A DNA stretch of 64,000 nt from Mariniblastus fucicola (GTDB lineage: Bacteria > Planctomycetota > Planctomycetia > Pirellulales > Pirellulaceae), in the NCBI RefSeq assembly GCF_008087665.1, contig NZ_CP042912.1, positions 5,704,001-5,768,000 of the forward strand. Direction: 5' to 3'. The notes beneath the pieces are model-generated. The model had not been told where the DNA came from, ran no database searches, and saw only the letters and a list, made by a program, of their open reading frames with translations. Of this stretch, positions 29,618-38,070 are shown piece after piece. Numbering within the stretch: position 1 is the first letter of the stretch; the number at the start of each line of letters is the position of its first letter. The position numbers were made by a program, and so were the translations under genes.

Positions 29618-30655
29618 CTATCGCCCTCTTCGAGTCGGCCTCAGCTCCTCCCGGCTCAGCTCTCCATCACCATCCTTGTCCAACGTCAACAACGCTTCCG
29701 CGGCAGCTTCGATTTCGGCGGCTGAAAGTTGGTTGTCTCCATCCTTGTTGATCGCTGCGAAAGCCGGAATTCGGCTCAGCATTCTCGTCATGCGTTCGTT
29801 CTCGCGTGAACCATTTTCGCGAGGCAAACTCTCAGCCTCGGCGGCTGGCGTTTTTACGTTCGCTTTCAATTCGTCCTCAATCGCCTCCTCAAGCTCATCC
29901 GGCTTGAATCCTCTCGGCCCCTTGTCTCCGGCGTAGGCGATGTTGCCGTCTTTGCCGACCAGGTACAACCGGTCGGGAAGTGAAACGTAGTCTTGCGAAG
30001 TCTTGTCGTCGATATCGTCCAACAGTGCCGGAATCTCCAGCCCCATCTGTTTGAGGAATTTCAGTGCGACTTCACGTCGCTCCTCGGTCGAAACAGGTTG
30101 CTCTACATCAAAACCTGCGGGCCGATCGCTGTCGGCTGCGTGTGCCTCGCGGCTGTAGATAATGAAAAACTGAACTTTGTCAGCGTACTTTGATTGCATC
30201 TCTTTCAGTTGACCAACTGAACGCAGGAACGGCGGTCAGGTACAGCTTCCGAAGATTAGAGCAACAGGTTTCTTGTCGGCGAAGTTCGACAACGTCACGG
30301 TTTCGGACTGGTTCTTGATCAGAGTCAGCGAAAAATCTGGCGCCTTTTCACCAACTTTCGGAACGGCTCCTGATCCGCGACCGGCTCTGGAGCGAGTCGC
30401 CCAGTCTTCTTTCGTAAGCACGCCATCGCCATTGCTGTCGAGGCTCGTCAAACCTTCAGCGCCGCGAGTGTATTCCTCGGCCGACACCGTTCCGTCCTTG
30501 TTTGTGTCATACTTCCCGGCGACAAAATCCCACCCGGTCCCGCCGCGGGCGCCACGACGATTCCGCTGCGCATTGGCGTCATCGACAGGAATAAAAATTG
30601 CAAAGACAACGGCCACGGCAGACAAAATCGGCCAACATTGAGCTGAAAAGTTCAT
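29618..30655 (-). CDS. EF-hand / iodothyronine-deiodinase-like selenoprotein (Sec at in-frame TGA 30236-30238)
   Basis: Two frames of the same phase (ending 30236 and beginning 30235) are joined by one TGA. Translated as Sec the product is 345 residues from the ATG giving MNFSAQCW. A signal peptide covers ~1-30. EF-hand loops lie at 50-61 and 73-84, then a thioredoxin-fold deiodinase domain (~98-265), then EF-hand loops at 303-314 and 326-337. The active site reads FGSCT-U140-PPF, as in animal iodothyronine deiodinases, followed by YSREAHA, which matches the conserved Y-x-x-EAH of that family. A SECIS hairpin starts 14 bases after the TGA. Likely a periplasmic or secreted reductive enzyme whose substrate is unknown; thyroid hormone is not expected. 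It is 105 bases downstream of the TPR gene and may be co-transcribed. A Cys-to-Ser-type stop mutation is far less likely given the motif. Confidence 0.93.
30204..30221 (-). promoter_or_regulatory. Bacterial SECIS element
   Basis: On the coding strand TTCAGTT-GGTC-AACTGAA forms a perfect 7-bp stem with a GGUC loop. The loop begins 21 bases after the TGA. Bacterial SECIS elements lie inside the coding region at about this distance, and the E. coli fdhF element also presents GGUC in its loop. SelB recognition is inferred from this similarity. Confidence 0.85.
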
Positions 30656-30760
30656 TGGATTACCCTGAAAAGGAGAACGTACATCCTGCAATACACGTGA
30701 TCGTTTCGACATGGCGACACCAATTATCTGCCGTTTTGAAATTTTCTGGAACGTTTCCAA

Positions 30761-33151
30761 TTAACGGGAGGCATCCCGCAAAAGACGTTCGAAGTCGTCG
30801 CCAATGTCAGATTTTTCCCAGCCCGGCGGCACAGCCTTGATGTACTTCAACATCTTTGCAGCTTCATCGCTTTTACCGGACTCATGCAGCAACCTCGCCA
30901 CGTTATATTTGGCTTCAAACCACGATGGACTGTGCGACGCCGTCCGCGAAGCGATCGATCGCCAGATCCGCAGAGCCTGCTCTCCGCTGGAAGCTCTGGC
31001 CCAACCTACCATCGCTTTGAGATTTTTCGGATTGGCCTCGCCAAGCTCCTGATAGATCTTGAGTGCCTCCGGCTTTCGCCCCAGCATGGTAAGCGCTGAT
31101 GCTTTCGCGATGCGAAACTGGTATCGAACTTTCGGGTCCTCCACTGCCGGAATCGCATTTTCCGCAATCGCGAGTTTTACTTCTCCCAAAAGCCTGGAAT
31201 CTTCCAGGCGTTCGAGCCTCAATAGCAGCTGACGAACGAGAGTCACGTTGAAAGGCAACGAGTTCGCTTTTTCGATCCGCTGTTTGGCTTCCGCCTCGCT
31301 CAGCAATGCCAACAGGATTTGAAACTCGACATCTGATTCTGCGATTGGAGATTCAGCCACGCCAAGCATCCGTCTGGCAGATACCTTCGCGTCTTCGGCT
31401 TGCCAGAAAATCCCAAGCTCCGCCATGGCAACCGCGACCATCGGCTGTTTCGATTCGTCGCAACGCTGGAAAACGTCTCCCCAACGCTGAAGCAATTTTC
31501 TGGCGTCAGGCCGGATCGCCAGTCCCTTCATCTCCCTGGATTGCAACTGTTTGCGTCCGGCGTAGCGTGCCAAAGCGACGGCCGAACTGAACAGCGGACT
31601 CGACGGCTGAGTCGCCACAAGCGTTTCAAAAGCCGCATCGAAATTTTTGCCAGCGACCTGCTTTGCCGCCAACCAGTTTCTTGCCTGATTGGCGGTTTCC
31701 GAATCCGCCCATTGGCGAATATGTGAAGTGGCCTCTTTTTCAAACTGTTCAGAATTGGCTTTAGAAAGATTCCAACAACCACGCAAATGAATTGACGGCG
31801 AAAGCGACTCACTGGCATAGGATTTGGAAGCCTTCAACAGGACCGCAGCGGCTTCATCGTGCTTGCCCTGCTTCTCCATTGCCATCGCTGCCCGAACCGT
31901 GGTTCCCAGTCCACCGGCCCGGTTTCCGTCGGAAAACTGCGACGCCGCCACCGACAGATAGCCCCGCGCGGCTGCCTCGAGGTCTCCGTTCTGTTCTGCC
32001 TTTTCAGCCGCCTCCAATAGCATCCGCAGTTCTGCCGAGCCGACAGCTTTGTTACTGACGGTAGATTTTCCTGCACCCGAAAGCAACGCAATGTCGGCGC
32101 GGCGAGCCCACCATAAACCATGGCTGGTGGAGATTTTTTTTGCCAGCGCCGAGGCTTTTTCGATCTGGCCCGCGGCAACCAACAGTTGAACAAGAGCGAC
32201 TTCCGTTTCCGCGTCGTGACGTTTTTTCAACGCTCGTTCAGCAAGGCTTTTCATGCGGGCCCTGTCGTCGATCGCGATCGCGAGTGCCATCTCTTCCTGC
32301 AGGAACATGGCGTCGACGGCTGTGGGGCGTTTCTCGCTTCGCAATCGTTTCAGCACATCGTCCGCAGCCTGGAACTCACCCAGCATTCGCCGGCATGTCG
32401 CTTCCTTGATCCACGCTTTCCACCAGAGAGCCCGAGAGTTCGCAACCGCGCCGCGGACGGCAGCCAACTGTGCCGGAACGCGGCCGAGTGAGTCAAGCCG
32501 ATTCAACTGTTCGGCTTCGGTGCTGGCGTCTGTTAGTCGGGCACTGGTCAGGTTCACGATCGCCAATTGATATTCGAGGCTGGTGACAAGAGTACGAAGT
32601 TGCTCGCTGGTGAGCATGTCGGGCGACAGATTCTGGTTAGCCTGATTCCTGATCGTGGCAAGCGTTTGCTGCTTCGTCTGGCCAAGCAACGTACGTGCCT
32701 GAAAAAGTTGCTGAAGGCCCTTTTCGCGATCGCCTGGATTCGCAATTTTTGCTTCGACTTCCTGCTGCAACAGGTTCGCAAACGAGAGATGAGCCAACGC
32801 TTGCTGGAACCCAACCAGCACAGTTTGCGGATTTTTGGCGTGCGATTCGAAGAACTCGTCAGCGATTTGATCCACCTGTTGCCAATGCAACTCACGATCA
32901 TCCGCGACTCTGGCTTGCGACGTCCGGACGCGAATCCGCTCGACAGCGAGGGATGCAAAATCCGTTGGCGTCAGGTTCTGCCGATCGAGCACTTTCAGGC
33001 AATGCAATTCCGCGAGTTCAAAAAGTGATCGGTCTCGCAGCCCTCCTACAAGGTTTTGCTCGCGATCATCAAACACCGATTCCTGGGCGTCCGCAAACGG
33101 TGCCGATAGCAGCACGACCAAACCAACCACTACCCGGATTGTTGCGTTCAT
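30761..33151 (-). CDS. Periplasmic TPR-type repeat protein (last gene of ExbBD operon)
   Basis: A 796-residue protein started at the ATG giving MNATIRVVVGLVVLLSAPFADAQ, a clear signal peptide. The start overlaps the upstream ExbD stop as ATGA (33148-33151), which excludes the longer frame. The mature part is helical with many TPR-like pairs (for example LAELHCLKVL, AARGYLSVAASQF, ALKIYQELGEANPKNLKAMVGWARA, ARLLHESGKSDEAAKML). No enzymatic motif is seen. Together with the other TPR protein and the ExbB/ExbD genes it probably forms a proton-motive-force-driven envelope complex, comparable to Tol-Pal with its TPR partner. Confidence 0.8.
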   Translation of the reverse strand: MNATIRVVVGLVVLLSAPFADAQESVFDDREQNLVGGLRDRSLFELAELHCLKVLDRQNLTPTDFASLAVERIRVRTSQARVADDRELHWQQVDQIADEFFESHAKNPQTVLVGFQQALAHLSFANLLQQEVEAKIANPGDREKGLQQLFQARTLLGQTKQQTLATIRNQANQNLSPDMLTSEQLRTLVTSLEYQLAIVNLTSARLTDASTEAEQLNRLDSLGRVPAQLAAVRGAVANSRALWWKAWIKEATCRRMLGEFQAADDVLKRLRSEKRPTAVDAMFLQEEMALAIAIDDRARMKSLAERALKKRHDAETEVALVQLLVAAGQIEKASALAKKISTSHGLWWARRADIALLSGAGKSTVSNKAVGSAELRMLLEAAEKAEQNGDLEAAARGYLSVAASQFSDGNRAGGLGTTVRAAMAMEKQGKHDEAAAVLLKASKSYASESLSPSIHLRGCWNLSKANSEQFEKEATSHIRQWADSETANQARNWLAAKQVAGKNFDAAFETLVATQPSSPLFSSAVALARYAGRKQLQSREMKGLAIRPDARKLLQRWGDVFQRCDESKQPMVAVAMAELGIFWQAEDAKVSARRMLGVAESPIAESDVEFQILLALLSEAEAKQRIEKANSLPFNVTLVRQLLLRLERLEDSRLLGEVKLAIAENAIPAVEDPKVRYQFRIAKASALTMLGRKPEALKIYQELGEANPKNLKAMVGWARASSGEQALRIWRSIASRTASHSPSWFEAKYNVARLLHESGKSDEAAKMLKYIKAVPPGWEKSDIGDDFERLLRDASR

Positions 33152-33609
33152 CGTGCTTCTCCTGAAACCGCAAACTGGACTTTCGCAAAACCGCTGACTT
33201 TCGCTGCGTCCCAAGCGTCGACAATGTGTTCCAGCGGCACATTCTGGTCCGGATACAGGATCACCGGAGCGTCGGTGCTGATCTGGGCGATCGTCGTCAA
33301 CTGCTTTTTGACGTCAGCCAAATCGCCAAGTGGCTGATCGCTGACGAACCAGGTTGGCGCCTCGTTCTGCATTCGAATACGAATCACCAGGTTGTCAAAA
33401 TCAGCAGGTTCTGGCACGTCGACCTGTTCCACCGGATCGGCACCGGCGGCTTGCGAAAGTTGGCTGGGCATGACCTGTTCGATGATCTGAAAACTGGCCG
33501 TCCAGACAAAGAACACCAGCAGCAGAAACACCACATCGATCATCGGTGTCATCGCGGAATCGATGTCCGTTGCCGCACCGGTTTGCACATATTGGCTGGG
33601 CTTTCTCAT
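33148..33609 (-). CDS. exbD: ExbD/TolR family protein (second copy)
   Basis: A 153-residue protein from the ATG giving MRKPSQYVQ. One membrane helix (MIDVVFLLLVFFVW) carries the conserved Asp that takes protons, followed by a periplasmic domain. The ATG shares one base with the stop of the preceding exbD (TGATG at 33607-33611). Two ExbD paralogues in tandem are common in planctomycetes and may form a heterodimer; the pairing here is inference. Confidence 0.9.
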   Translation of the reverse strand: MRKPSQYVQTGAATDIDSAMTPMIDVVFLLLVFFVWTASFQIIEQVMPSQLSQAAGADPVEQVDVPEPADFDNLVIRIRMQNEAPTWFVSDQPLGDLADVKKQLTTIAQISTDAPVILYPDQNVPLEHIVDAWDAAKVSGFAKVQFAVSGEAR

Positions 33610-34034
33610 CAGCCGCCCTCCTTGCGATAGACCGCGAAACCGACGTTCCAAATTCCGGATTTGGTGCAACTGAGCATCACCGGTTCGATCTTTGACCAGG
33701 GAGCCGATCGGCTGGAGCGGATACGGACTTCGATATCTTCACCTTTTTCATCGCGAACGGCTTTGAGCATGGGAATCAGTTGAGCCTGCGTCAGCGGACG
33801 TCCGGCGACAAGCAATTCGCCGCTGTCCAACACGTTGACGGTCACGCGCGGCGTCTCCTGATCGATATCGTTGTCTGCAGAGGCAGCGACTGGCAGATCA
33901 AGCTCCTGTTGCGTTTCCTGTTTTTGCAAATGGCTACTGACGAGGAAGAAAATGATCAGCAGGAACACAACGTCGATCATCGGCGTCATGTTGAAGCCCA
34001 GTTTTCGCACAGGTTGGTAGCGTGGAATTTGCAT
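33609..34034 (-). CDS. exbD: ExbD/TolR family protein (first copy)
   Basis: A 141-residue protein with a short cytoplasmic N-terminus, then MTPMIDVVFLLIIFFLVSS with the proton-path Asp, and a periplasmic domain ending in KSGIWNVGFAVYRKEGG. It starts 2 bases after the ExbB stop. It works with ExbB/TolQ to transmit proton-motive force to a periplasmic partner. Confidence 0.92.
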   Translation of the reverse strand: MQIPRYQPVRKLGFNMTPMIDVVFLLIIFFLVSSHLQKQETQQELDLPVAASADNDIDQETPRVTVNVLDSGELLVAGRPLTQAQLIPMLKAVRDEKGEDIEVRIRSSRSAPWSKIEPVMLSCTKSGIWNVGFAVYRKEGG

Positions 34035-34036
34035 GG

Positions 34037-34771
34037 TTACTGTTGCGCCGGCCTGTTGGTTTTACTCGCCTTGTTCGCTTTGCGGCGTAGCGGACTGAAG
34101 ACATGTTGAGCCTGAAACGCTGCTTCGGCAACCAACTGATCGATGCGGTTTCGAAAAACAGCAAACGCTCCGATCGACGGAATCGCCACGATCAGTCCTC
34201 CAACGGTCGTTACCAACGCCTGATAAATGCCTTCTGCAAGTTGCGGCGCGCTCGCGGTTCCCTGCGTGGCAGCCACATTCTGGAACGCCACAATCATCCC
34301 GATCACGGTTCCCAGCAGCCCCACCATGGGAGCAATGTTTCCGATGACGGAGAGGTATTCGATTTTGCGAAACAACCGCGCCGACTGTTCAGCCAAAGCT
34401 TCTTCGACGGATTTTTCAACGCTGTTCCAACCGAACTCCAGTTCCGAGATGCCGTGCATCAGCACGAACGACAGGAAGCTGGGGTTCTCGCGACAGGCCG
34501 TTTGCGCGTCGGCGATGTTGCCGCCCATCAGCGACTGTCTGACTCGTTCGCCAAGCCCGTCCGGCATCAGGTCTTTCCGTCGAACGGTCAGCAAGTGGTC
34601 GATCACCAGATATGCTGACAGAATCGACAACGTCAGCAACAGGATGATAATCAGGATGCCGACAATGCCCCCGGAGAAGATGATTTCAAAGAACCCCTTC
34701 CCTGCCTCGACATCGGATTCCTGAAGCCACGGGATGGCGGCGTAAAAATTAATTGGCCCAAACGGTTCCAC
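34037..34771 (-). CDS. exbB: MotA/TolQ/ExbB proton channel protein
   Basis: A 244-residue protein with three membrane helices: ~24-46, ~140-162 (IGNIAPMVGLLGTVIGMIVAF, the signature helix of the family) and ~177-200 (LVTTVGGLIVAIPSIGAFAVF). I place the start at the GTG at 34769-34771 because AAGGAG (34779-34784) ends 7 bases upstream; the in-frame TTG one codon earlier is only 4 bases from it. The 5' end overlaps the upstream TPR gene by 23 bases. It forms the channel that powers the two ExbD proteins. Confidence 0.92.
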   Translation of the reverse strand: MEPFGPINFYAAIPWLQESDVEAGKGFFEIIFSGGIVGILIIILLLTLSILSAYLVIDHLLTVRRKDLMPDGLGERVRQSLMGGNIADAQTACRENPSFLSFVLMHGISELEFGWNSVEKSVEEALAEQSARLFRKIEYLSVIGNIAPMVGLLGTVIGMIVAFQNVAATQGTASAPQLAEGIYQALVTTVGGLIVAIPSIGAFAVFRNRIDQLVAEAAFQAQHVFSPLRRKANKASKTNRPAQQ

Positions 34772-35729
34772 CAAACTTCTCCTTCAGTTCGTTTCGCAAA
34801 GATTGCGATTGTTGTTCTCGATTTGTATTTTTCAGCAACCACGCGGTCTGATAGAGCGCTGCCGCAGCGAGTCCACCTTGCTGTGGATCGTTGATCGGAA
34901 TCCGCATGAAATTCACGATGGCCTCGTCCTCCTGCTTTGATTTGCTTTGAGCTTCGGCGATCAAATACCAGGCGCCACAGCGCACTTCCTTCGGCATCGA
35001 CCGGACCAATTCGATTCGAAGCTCGAGTCGTTTCGCATCAGGAGCCACGCTGTCCAAACGCCACACCTGGGCTTTGGCGAGCGATGCGACGACCGGATCA
35101 AAGTCACGAGTCAATCGCTCCATTTTTTGCTTCGCCTTCTTGTTCGACTGGTCGGCCAGCATCCAACTTGCTCCCAACATCGCAATCATCGGTTCTCTGG
35201 ATTCCAGCCAAACTTCGGCCTTCTGCAACTGCTGGCGGTTCGGCTTGCTGGAAGTCCAAACCAGCGGAGCCAGATGCCGAAACCGACTCTGTGGATCGTC
35301 ATCGATGACACGTAGAAAATGGCGAGCGGCGTTCCCAAAGTCATCTTTCGCCAGAAAGCACTCGACCAGTTTCGCGTCGACGATGTTCTGCATCCAGGCT
35401 CGCGGTTCGGATTCGAGCGCCGAGGCAAACTGATCGACTGCCGCGTCATAACGATACTCTTCCAGCAGCCGCTTGCCGTCTTCATAGCCGCCGTGCCACG
35501 CCGTTTCGAATCGGATCAGCTGATCGGTGTCGAAATCCTTGACGCCAGATTTGCCTTTGATCGAAATCGTATCGCCGACCCAGTTCACGATCTCGCCTTT
35601 GCGTTTCGATTCACCAGGGGCGTTGGTCTTTTTCAGATAGACCACGTCCTGCGCGAATCCGTTGGGACAACTGGCGCAGGCCAATAACAGGGCGATTCCG
35701 AGAGTCCAAATTGTCGAACGGGCGTGCAT
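34749..35729 (-). CDS. Periplasmic TPR-like protein (first gene of ExbBD operon)
   Basis: A 326-residue protein started at the ATG giving MHARSTIWTLGIALLLACASCPNGFAQ, a signal peptide, preceded by AAAGGAA. A short beta segment follows (KKTNAPGESKRKGEIVNWVGDTISI), then TPR-like helices (LLEEYRYDAAVDQFASALESEPRA and LVECFLAKDDFGNAARHFLRVI). It overlaps the next gene by 23 bases. A role as periplasmic scaffold for the ExbB/ExbD motor is inferred from context. Confidence 0.8.
   Translation of the reverse strand: MHARSTIWTLGIALLLACASCPNGFAQDVVYLKKTNAPGESKRKGEIVNWVGDTISIKGKSGVKDFDTDQLIRFETAWHGGYEDGKRLLEEYRYDAAVDQFASALESEPRAWMQNIVDAKLVECFLAKDDFGNAARHFLRVIDDDPQSRFRHLAPLVWTSSKPNRQQLQKAEVWLESREPMIAMLGASWMLADQSNKKAKQKMERLTRDFDPVVASLAKAQVWRLDSVAPDAKRLELRIELVRSMPKEVRCGAWYLIAEAQSKSKQEDEAIVNFMRIPINDPQQGGLAAAALYQTAWLLKNTNREQQSQSLRNELKEKFGGTVWAN
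34779..34784 (-). promoter_or_regulatory. Shine-Dalgarno AAGGAG deciding the exbB start
   Basis: AAGGAG on the coding strand lies 7 bases before GTG 34771, inside the 3' end of the upstream TPR gene. Confidence 0.6.
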
Positions 35730-35941
35730 GCATTTCCTTTGCGGTAGCCCGAAGTTTACCACGCCTGGCGATTTTGGACACGTTTGGTCCACCGAGGTGC
35801 TGCCACTTTGAAATCGGGCCCCGATTACAAATTTTCTGATGACGTTTTGCGGGCGAAGGACCAGCTGTGTCATCCGCGCGACCAATCATGGTTTCAGACA
35901 TTCACCAATGCGGTGGACGTCCTCACTGCAAAGGAGAACTC

Positions 35942-36172
35942 ATGATCAAGCCAATCGGACCTCAATACATTGCCGCGAAAAACAACCGGCGCGTCGGACT
36001 GACTCATGTTTCCAGCGTCATCGATCGTTTGATGCGAATCTACGGACTCGATGAAGAGCTTGAGCAGCACGCTGCCGAATCGCAGACGGCTGAATTTGAA
36101 GAACAAGCCCCGATCGCTCCGACAATGCCAATCGCAGCAGGAGCTCAAGGCACGTTTTCATGGTTTGAGTAA
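35942..36172 (+). CDS. Small protein of unknown function (76 aa)
   Basis: A strong Shine-Dalgarno (AAGGAG, 35931-35936) precedes the ATG by 5 bases, which supports a real gene and this start over the upstream ATG at 35867. The product has a basic N-terminus, a helix-like HVSSVIDRLMRIYGLDEELEQH, an acidic middle part, and a C-terminus of Pro/Ala/Gly then GTFSWFE. No membrane segment or signal peptide. I do not recognise the family; the short conserved-looking ends suggest a lineage-specific cytoplasmic protein. Confidence 0.65.
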   Translation: MIKPIGPQYIAAKNNRRVGLTHVSSVIDRLMRIYGLDEELEQHAAESQTAEFEEQAPIAPTMPIAAGAQGTFSWFE

Positions 36173-36276
36173 ATCCGAAAGGACGCTGCACGTCGCGATC
36201 GATGCGAAAATTCCATCCAGCGGAACCCCACGCCGACTGTAGGCGATACGGGTTCAGGACCAAACCGAAGATACGG

Positions 36277-36987
36277 CTAAACGGGCTGGACTACTTCCCG
36301 TCTGGCGATCGCCATCCAGTCGACTTCCGTTTCGCAAGATTCTGCATCGTACCGAACGCGGGTCAGAACCGGAGCGATGCTGCGGCTGGCGATTTGGTCG
36401 AAGTTTGAATCCCGACTCTGGTCGCCCTGAAACGCCTGGGAGTCGTTGAGAATGAGCCCGGCGACATCGAGACCTTCGCCGTAGCAGTTGGCCGCGATCG
36501 TTGCCTGCAGCCCCTGATTGATGGCGCCGATTCGATTGTCGACAACGATCAACACGGGAAAGCCAAAGTCCTGGGCAACGTCAGCAAAGAAGCTTTCATC
36601 GTCGACCGGCGACATCAGTCCACCGCATCCTTCGACGACCACGATGTCAAAATCAGCCCACGCTTCGATACCGCTGCGAACCAGCTCCGAGTCGACTTCG
36701 CGTCCTTCGGCTCGAGCCGCGAGATGCGGAGACAGCGGCGCCTGAAAGCACTGCGGGCAAACTTCTTTCGTCGTCAACGGCTGACCAGCAGCTTCCCACA
36801 ACTGCAGTGCGTCTTCTGAAATATTGTTTTGTCCATCGGAAACGCTGTCGCTGGCAAGCGGCTTGTACACACCGACGCGATAGCCTGCTTTGACAAGGTC
36901 GCGAACAATGATGGTGCTCACCCAGGTTTTTCCGATTTCGGTGTCCGTACCGGTAACGAACAGTCCGTATGGTGGTTTGGCAGTCAT
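36277..36987 (-). CDS. bioD: Dethiobiotin synthetase
   Basis: A 236-residue protein. The P-loop GTDTEIGKTW lies at about residues 11-20. VYKPLASD and VVEGCGGLMSPV match the diaminopelargonate-binding and switch regions of BioD, and LSPHLAARAEG is also typical. It converts 7,8-diaminopelargonate, CO2 and ATP to dethiobiotin in the cytoplasm. No other biotin gene is adjacent. It is divergent from the amidase gene with a 110-base shared promoter region. Confidence 0.93.
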   Translation of the reverse strand: MTAKPPYGLFVTGTDTEIGKTWVSTIIVRDLVKAGYRVGVYKPLASDSVSDGQNNISEDALQLWEAAGQPLTTKEVCPQCFQAPLSPHLAARAEGREVDSELVRSGIEAWADFDIVVVEGCGGLMSPVDDESFFADVAQDFGFPVLIVVDNRIGAINQGLQATIAANCYGEGLDVAGLILNDSQAFQGDQSRDSNFDQIASRSIAPVLTRVRYDAESCETEVDWMAIARREVVQPV

Positions 36988-37097
36988 GGCTTAAACTGGG
37001 TTTGTGGTCATGGAGCGGCGAACGCCAAATCGCAAACAACTTTGTGGTGACAAGCTTTCGCGTATGAAATTTGGCAGCCGAAAATGATGGTGGTGGT

Positions 37098-37976
37098 ATG
37101 AAGAAAAACAATTCAGTGAAGGTTGCCGCCGTTCAGCTTCCTTGCGTCCGGGACGTCCAGGAAAATCTGAATCGAACGATGGCCGCAATCAGAAAGGCTG
37201 CTTCCGAAGGAGCCAACCTGATCTGTTTGCAGGAATTGTTTAGCAGCCTCTATTTTTGTCAATCCGAGGATCACGAACAGTTCCAGCTGGCAGAAACAAT
37301 CCCCGGTCCAATCACCGAAAAAATCAGCTCGCTGGCATCCGAATTGGGCGTCGTTATTGTCGCCGGAATTTTCGAACGTCGTGCTCCGGGGCTATTTCAC
37401 AATTCCGCTGTTATCATTGAATCGGACGGCACCATCGCCGGAGTCTACCGAAAGATGCACATTCCGGACGACCCTTTCTTCTACGAGAAGTTTTACTTTA
37501 CGCCCGGCGACCTCGGATTCAAGTGCTTTGATACTTCGATTGGAAAAGTCGGCGTTTGTATCTGTTGGGATCAGTGGTTTCCCGAGGCTGCGAGGCTGAC
37601 GGCGCTCGCTGGAGCCGAAATTTTGGTCTATCCGACGGCGATTGGCTGGCAGGCTCCAGAAAAGGACACTTTTGGTGAAAGTCAGCTTTCCGCCTGGCAG
37701 ACCATGATGCGTTCGCACGCGATCGCCAACGGAGTGTTTCTGGTCGCCCCCAACCGCGTCGGGCTGGAAGACAATATCGAGTTCTGGGGTCACAGCTTCA
37801 TTGCAGATCCCTATGGCAACATCATGACCGAAGCCGATGAACATGGCCCGGCAACGGTTTCAGCAGATTGCGATTTGACACTGATCGAAACCGCCCGGAC
37901 GCACTGGCCGTTCTTGCGCGATCGCCGCATCGATGCGTATGACGGTTTGACAAAACGGATGCTGGACGACGAGTAG
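37098..37976 (+). CDS. aguB: Carbon-nitrogen hydrolase, probable N-carbamoylputrescine amidase
   Basis: A 292-residue cytoplasmic enzyme of the nitrilase superfamily, started at the ATG giving MKKNNSVKV. The catalytic triad is visible: Glu46 (CLQELF), Lys119 (GVYRKMHIPDDP), Cys156 (VCICWDQWFPEAAR). The YEKFYFTPGD and YPTAIGWQ segments match N-carbamoylputrescine amidases, which release putrescine in the agmatine route of polyamine synthesis. No agmatine deiminase is in the window. The stop codon TAG forms the first bases of a small repeat (37974-37998). Confidence 0.9.
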   Translation: MKKNNSVKVAAVQLPCVRDVQENLNRTMAAIRKAASEGANLICLQELFSSLYFCQSEDHEQFQLAETIPGPITEKISSLASELGVVIVAGIFERRAPGLFHNSAVIIESDGTIAGVYRKMHIPDDPFFYEKFYFTPGDLGFKCFDTSIGKVGVCICWDQWFPEAARLTALAGAEILVYPTAIGWQAPEKDTFGESQLSAWQTMMRSHAIANGVFLVAPNRVGLEDNIEFWGHSFIADPYGNIMTEADEHGPATVSADCDLTLIETARTHWPFLRDRRIDAYDGLTKRMLDDE

Positions 37977-38070
37977 GTGAGTCTGTCACAGACTCATGGC
38001 GCTATAGTAGGTGAGTCTGTCCCAGACTCATGCGGGTGGGTTAATACAAGTCTGGGACAGACTTGCCTAC
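37974..38070. repeat. Three copies of a small palindromic repeat (TAGGTGAGTCTGTCCCAGACT type)
   Basis: Copy A at 37974-37998 and copy B at 38008-38032 are direct repeats that differ by one base (GTCTGTCACAGACT versus GTCTGTCCCAGACT). Copy C at 38048-38070 is inverted (AAGTCTGGGACAGACTTG then CCTAC). Each is itself a near-palindrome around GTCTG...CAGAC. The set fills the gap between two convergent genes and can fold as a large hairpin. Similar repeats occur in planctomycete intergenic regions, from memory. Confidence 0.85.

Noticed and set aside
30236-30760. Separate short EF-hand gene ending at TGA, with a second gene at 29618-30199, or a pseudogene
   Set aside because: Both parts are in one phase, the deiodinase motif spans the TGA, and a SECIS hairpin follows; a single Sec-containing gene explains everything.
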